A DNA stretch of 64,000 nucleotides from an uncultured Acetatifactor sp. (lineage in GTDB: Bacteria > Bacillota > Clostridia > Lachnospirales > Lachnospiraceae): positions 62,001 to 126,000 of the forward strand of contig CATKYJ010000008.1 of assembly GCA_949840885.1 (NCBI GenBank), given 5' to 3'. Below the pieces are notes generated by a model. It searched no databases. It worked only from the letters and a program-made list of their open reading frames with translations, and had not been told where the DNA came from. Position 1 is the first letter of the stretch, and each line of letters begins with the position of its first letter. The position numbers and the translations under genes are program-made. This document shows, in pieces, positions 61,097 to 64,000 of the stretch.

Positions 61097-61122
61097 AAAA
61101 TCTGCTGGCTGATTTTTTATTT
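61091..61122 (+). terminator. AU-rich hairpin at the rpsM stop, possible attenuator
   Basis: AAATAAAAAATC pairs perfectly with GATTTTTTATTT across an 8-nt loop, and the stem contains the rpsM stop codon. It resembles a weak terminator or pause site between rpsM and rpsK. There is no further T-run. Confidence 0.45.
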
Positions 61123-61180
61123 GCTGAAAGTTCCGCATGGAACGTAACTGTAGAATGATGAGAAAGTAGGTTAGTTTAAA

Positions 61181-61576
61181 ATGGCGAAACAAGTTGCAAA
61201 AAAAGTGACAAAAAAGCGCGTTAAGAAAAACGTTGAACGCGGACAGGCACATATCCAGTCTTCCTTTAACAATACCATTGTTACGCTGACGGATACCCAG
61301 GGGAATGCCTTGAGCTGGGCAAGTGCCGGTGGTCTGGGATTTAGAGGTTCAAGGAAATCTACTCCGTACGCGGCTCAGATGGCCGCAGAGACAGCTACGA
61401 AAGCAGCTTTGGTACACGGACTGAAATCCGTGGACGTATTCGTAAAGGGACCCGGTTCAGGGCGTGAAGCCGCCATCAGGGCGCTCTCCGCATGCGGGCT
61501 GGAAGTAGTGAGTATCCGTGACGTGACCCCTGTGCCCCACAATGGATGCAGGCCTCCCAAGCGCCGCAGAGTATAG
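61181..61576 (+). CDS. rpsK: 30S ribosomal protein S11
   Basis: 131 residues; lies at the platform near the E-site mRNA. Signatures are [37 protein letters not shown] and the end [18 protein letters not shown]. The ribosome binding site is weaker than its neighbours' (AGTAGG). Confidence 0.97.
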   Translation: MAKQVAKKVTKKRVKKNVERGQAHIQSSFNNTIVTLTDTQGNALSWASAGGLGFRGSRKSTPYAAQMAAETATKAALVHGLKSVDVFVKGPGSGREAAIRALSACGLEVVSIRDVTPVPHNGCRPPKRRRV

Positions 61577-61585
61577 TGCGGGAAG

Positions 61586-61622
61586 AAGTCCTAAGGCGTC
61601 AATGAACGCCGTCTAAGAACTT
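61586..61622 (+). ncRNA. Ribosomal-operon hairpin element, copy E (before rpsD), divergent
   Basis: AAGTCCTAAGGCGT pairs with ACGCCGTCTAAGAACTT around loop CAATGA, keeping the CTAAGGCG/CGCC-CTAAGAA pattern of copy A but with a C-A mismatch and two extra bases. It lies in the 123-nt gap between rpsK and rpsD. Confidence 0.55.
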
Positions 61623-61699
61623 GCAGATTTATATAATTATGTTGGAAGAAGGTGCCTTGGGGCACTGTAAACAAACAGGAAAGTTGAGGAAAACAGAAT

Positions 61700-62293
61700 A
61701 TGGCAGTAAATCGCGTACCCGTTTTGAAGAGATGCAGAGCTTTGGGACTGGAGCCCTCTTATTTGGGCTATGACAAGAAGTCCAAGAGACAGAACTTAAG
61801 AGCGGGCAAGAAAGTAAGTGAGTATGGCTTGCAGCTTCGCGAGAAGCAGAAAGCAAAATTCATCTATGGCGTTTTGGAGAAGCCTTTCCGGAACTACTAC
61901 AATAAGGCTGACCGGATGAAAGGAATGACCGGTGAGAACCTGATGATTCTCCTGGAGAGAAGACTGGACAATGTGGTGTTCAGGATGGGATTCGCAAGGA
62001 CAAGGAGAGAGGCCAGGCAGGTGGTTGGCCACAAGCATATCCTTGTAAACGGCAAGAAAGTGAGCATTCCTTCCTATCTGATCAAAGCCGGCGATGTGAT
62101 CGAACTCAACGAAAAGGCAAGGTCCCTGCAGCGGTACAAGGAAGTCGTTGAGGTGACCGGCGGCAGGCTGGTACCCGAGTGGATGGAAGTTGATATGGAA
62201 AACCTGAAGGGAACGATCAAGAATCTTCCCACCAGAGAGATGATTGATGCTCCTGTGAACGAAATGCTTATTGTCGAGTTGTACTCCAAGTAA
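61700..62293 (+). CDS. rpsD: 30S ribosomal protein S4
   Basis: 197 residues; primary assembly protein of the 30S body. The S4 RNA-binding domain is in [20 protein letters not shown]. The zinc-finger cysteines seen in some S4 forms are absent (only RCRALG remains), so this is the zinc-free type. In B. subtilis S4 represses its own gene through a leader; here the gene sits in the alpha operon behind hairpin copy E. Confidence 0.97.
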   Translation: MAVNRVPVLKRCRALGLEPSYLGYDKKSKRQNLRAGKKVSEYGLQLREKQKAKFIYGVLEKPFRNYYNKADRMKGMTGENLMILLERRLDNVVFRMGFARTRREARQVVGHKHILVNGKKVSIPSYLIKAGDVIELNEKARSLQRYKEVVEVTGGRLVPEWMEVDMENLKGTIKNLPTREMIDAPVNEMLIVELYSK

Positions 62294-62391
62294 GCCCTGC
62301 TGGCCTCTGAGGTCATATTCCAACCGCAAAAGGGAGGAATATGGCTTTGGAGTGCTTGTGTATTCATAAACAAAAAAAGGAGGGTATTCGA

Positions 62392-63348
62392 GTGTTTGAA
62401 TTTGAGAGACCCAATATTGAGGTTGCTGAGATTTCAGAAGACAAGATGTATGGCAGATTCACAGTAGAGCCCCTGGAAAGAGGCTACGGTATTACCCTTG
62501 GAAATTCCCTGCGCAGAATCATGCTTTCGTCTCTGCCTGGCGCCGCAGTGAGCCAGATCAAGATCGAAGGCGTGCTCCATGAGTTCAGCGGCATGCCCGG
62601 CGTCAAGGAAGATGTGACAGAGATCATCATGAACATCAAAGGCCTGGCCATCAAGAATAACAGCGAGACCAATGAGGCCAAGACTGCGTACATCGAGTAT
62701 GAAGGCGAGGGAATCGTGCATGCTTCTGACATTCAGGCAGACCAGGATATCGAGATTCTGAACCCGGATCTGGTGATTGCCACCTTGAGCGGCAAGGACG
62801 CAAAGCTTTACATTGAGCTGACCATCACCAAGGGCCGCGGCTATGTGAGCGCCGATAAGAACAAACACGAGGATTTACCGATTGGTGTGATTGCAATTGA
62901 TTCTATATACACGCCCGTTGAGAGAGTAAATGTTTCGGTAGAGAATACCCGCGTGGGCCAGATTACCGATTACGATAAGCTGACATTGGATGTGTTTACG
63001 AATGGGACGCTGGCTCCCGATGAGGCTGTGAGCCTTGCGGCCAAGGTGCTGAGTGAGCATTTAAGCCTGTTCATCGATCTTTCCGAGAACGCCAAGACCG
63101 CTGAGGTTATGGTGGAGAAAGAGGACGATGAGAGGGAGAAAGTGCTGGAGATGAGCATCGATGAACTGGAGCTCTCCGTCCGTTCCTACAACTGCTTAAA
63201 GAGGGCAGGCATCAATACAGTGGAAGAACTGTGCAACAAGACTTCGGAGGACATGATGAAAGTCCGCAACCTGGGACGGAAGTCCCTGGAGGAAGTGCTG
63301 GCGAAGCTGAAAGAGCTGGGTCTGCAGTTGAATCCCAGCGAAGAGTGA
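62392..63348 (+). CDS. rpoA: DNA-directed RNA polymerase subunit alpha (GTG start)
   Basis: 318 residues. The N-terminal dimerisation domain has [20 protein letters not shown] and [19 protein letters not shown]; the C-terminal UP-element and activator-binding domain is at about 250-318 ([36 protein letters not shown]). The start is GTG at 62392, seven bases after AAGGAGGG; the ATG at 62341 upstream of that site is rejected. Confidence 0.97.
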   Translation: MFEFERPNIEVAEISEDKMYGRFTVEPLERGYGITLGNSLRRIMLSSLPGAAVSQIKIEGVLHEFSGMPGVKEDVTEIIMNIKGLAIKNNSETNEAKTAYIEYEGEGIVHASDIQADQDIEILNPDLVIATLSGKDAKLYIELTITKGRGYVSADKNKHEDLPIGVIAIDSIYTPVERVNVSVENTRVGQITDYDKLTLDVFTNGTLAPDEAVSLAAKVLSEHLSLFIDLSENAKTAEVMVEKEDDEREKVLEMSIDELELSVRSYNCLKRAGINTVEELCNKTSEDMMKVRNLGRKSLEEVLAKLKELGLQLNPSEE

Positions 63349-63354
63349 AAAGCG

Positions 63355-63385
63355 AAAAAAGAACGCAAGGGAAGCGTTCTTTCGC
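63355..63385 (+). terminator. Hairpin between rpoA and rplQ, possible terminator
   Basis: An A-run leads into AAAGAACGC paired with GCGTTCTTT, flanked by GCG/CGC. It lies 7 nt after rpoA. Partial termination or a processing site is likely, since rplQ must still be transcribed. The rest of the 209-nt gap includes AAGATTTTCT (63411-63420), the 5' arm motif of elements B-D, with no 3' partner. Confidence 0.5.
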
Positions 63386-63557
63386 GCTGGCGCCAAGGCT
63401 GTAAAGAGAAAAGATTTTCTGCGGGCGGTAAATCCAAAGGGTTCGCCTGTGGTTCATCTCTAAATGGAAATGAATGTGCTGCAAGGGCAGCTGCACTTGG
63501 CCAGTAAGACCAAAAGGCGTGGCCGGGTGTACCATGAAAGGAGAAAGGAATACAATT

Positions 63558-64000
63558 ATGGCAAAGTACAGAAAATTAGGCAGGACAACGCCCCAGAGAA
63601 AAGCGCTTCTGAGAAACCAGGTGACAGCGCTTCTGTATCATGGGAAGATCGTTACTACTGAGGCGAGAGCCAAGGAAGTCAGGAAGATTGCAGAGCATCT
63701 GATCACTCTGGCCATCCGGGAAAAGGACAACTACGAGACAGTTACCGTTTCCGCCAAGGTGCCGGTAAAGGACAAGGACGGCAAGCGCGTCAAGGAAGTC
63801 ATTGATGGCAAGCGTGTCACCAAGTTCGAGACTGTGGAGAAAGAAATCAAAAAGGATCTGCCCTCCAGGCTGCATGCCAGACGCCAGATCCTGAGAGTGT
63901 TATATCCTGTTGTGTATGTTCCCACAGAGGCGGCGGGCCGCAAGAGGAATACCAAGGAAGTGGATCTGGTCGCAAAGATGTTTGACGAATATGGGACAAA
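63558..64000 (+). CDS. rplQ: 50S ribosomal protein L17, runs off the window
   Basis: 147 codons to the window edge with no stop. It starts [20 protein letters not shown] behind AAAGGAGAAAGG. The family core is complete up to [20 protein letters not shown]. An insertion of charged residues ([20 protein letters not shown]) then precedes [17 protein letters not shown], so this L17 is longer than the 115-125-residue standard form. Such long forms are known to me from related Clostridia. Confidence 0.94.
   Translation, partial: MAKYRKLGRTTPQRKALLRNQVTALLYHGKIVTTEARAKEVRKIAEHLITLAIREKDNYETVTVSAKVPVKDKDGKRVKEVIDGKRVTKFETVEKEIKKDLPSRLHARRQILRVLYPVVYVPTEAAGRKRNTKEVDLVAKMFDEYGT

Noticed and set aside
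1..64000. tRNA, rRNA, CRISPR arrays, prophage or insertion-sequence genes
   Set aside because: I looked for cloverleaf-like sequences, regularly spaced repeats, transposase or integrase motifs and found none. The only repeats are the short elements listed.

Overview
The window reads as one chromosomal segment of an anaerobic gut-type member of the Bacillota, most likely class Clostridia, family Lachnospiraceae. The basis is a low-GC-Gram-positive gene order with rather high coding GC, consensus TTGACA/TATAAT promoters with 17-nt spacers, strong AGGAGG ribosome binding sites, FabK-type enoyl-ACP reductase, a fused AccDA carboxyltransferase, zinc-type S14 and Adk, SpoU/SleB-type proteins and a complete S10-spc-alpha ribosomal supercluster. 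I cannot name the species from the sequence alone.

Layout. 1-411: the end of metK. 428-1431: an acyltransferase-3 membrane protein whose 5' end is out of frame at a G7 tract. 1538-7128: dnaE, pfkA and a TrmH-family rRNA methyltransferase. 7268-10350: a SleB-like cell-wall hydrolase with SH3 repeats, NfeD and an SPFH protein. 10493-13919: two lower-GC polytopic surface-polysaccharide proteins (an O-antigen-ligase/polymerase type and a GT-C type). 13969-20837: argF, birA, small proteins, coaX, dusB, a hypothetical gene interrupted by an in-frame stop, and greA. 20943-30121, almost all on the minus strand: an ECF sigma/anti-sigma pair, two small membrane or secreted proteins, a cation exchanger behind a yybP-ykoY (manganese) riboswitch, a zinc-ribbon/LRR membrane protein, free-methionine-R-sulfoxide reductase and a GH28-like beta-helix protein. 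30346-38914: the type II fatty acid cluster acpP-fabK-fabD-fabG-fabF-fabZ-accDA-fabH followed by a FabT-like MarR regulator, with FabT-type operators in front of acpP. 38956-46308: cardiolipin synthase, a second ECF sigma/anti-sigma pair with its own ECF-type promoter, a KdpDE-like two-component pair, a second acyltransferase-3 protein and a class I methyltransferase. 46477-64000: the ribosomal supercluster from rpsJ to the start of rplQ, including secY, adk, map and infA.

Two families of structured non-coding repeats stand out. The first is a palindromic element with three copies (21770-21841, 24389-24543, 31575-31728). Every copy sits in the same orientation immediately upstream of the ribosome binding site of a gene: an anti-sigma factor, the cation exchanger and fabD. 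The second is a set of long hairpins sharing a conserved stem and an A-A mismatch. They occupy the five longest gaps inside the ribosomal supercluster before rpoA (before rplB, rplF, adk, rpsM and rpsD). I did not recognise either family as a described element, and both look like RNA-level regulators or processing signals.

Functionally, the window joins core information processing (replication, translation, secretion), envelope building (fatty acids, cardiolipin, polysaccharide, cell-wall hydrolase) and envelope-stress or metal sensing. BirA at 15105 fits the biotin-dependent acetyl-CoA carboxylase whose AccDA half is encoded here, but accB and accC are not in the cluster.
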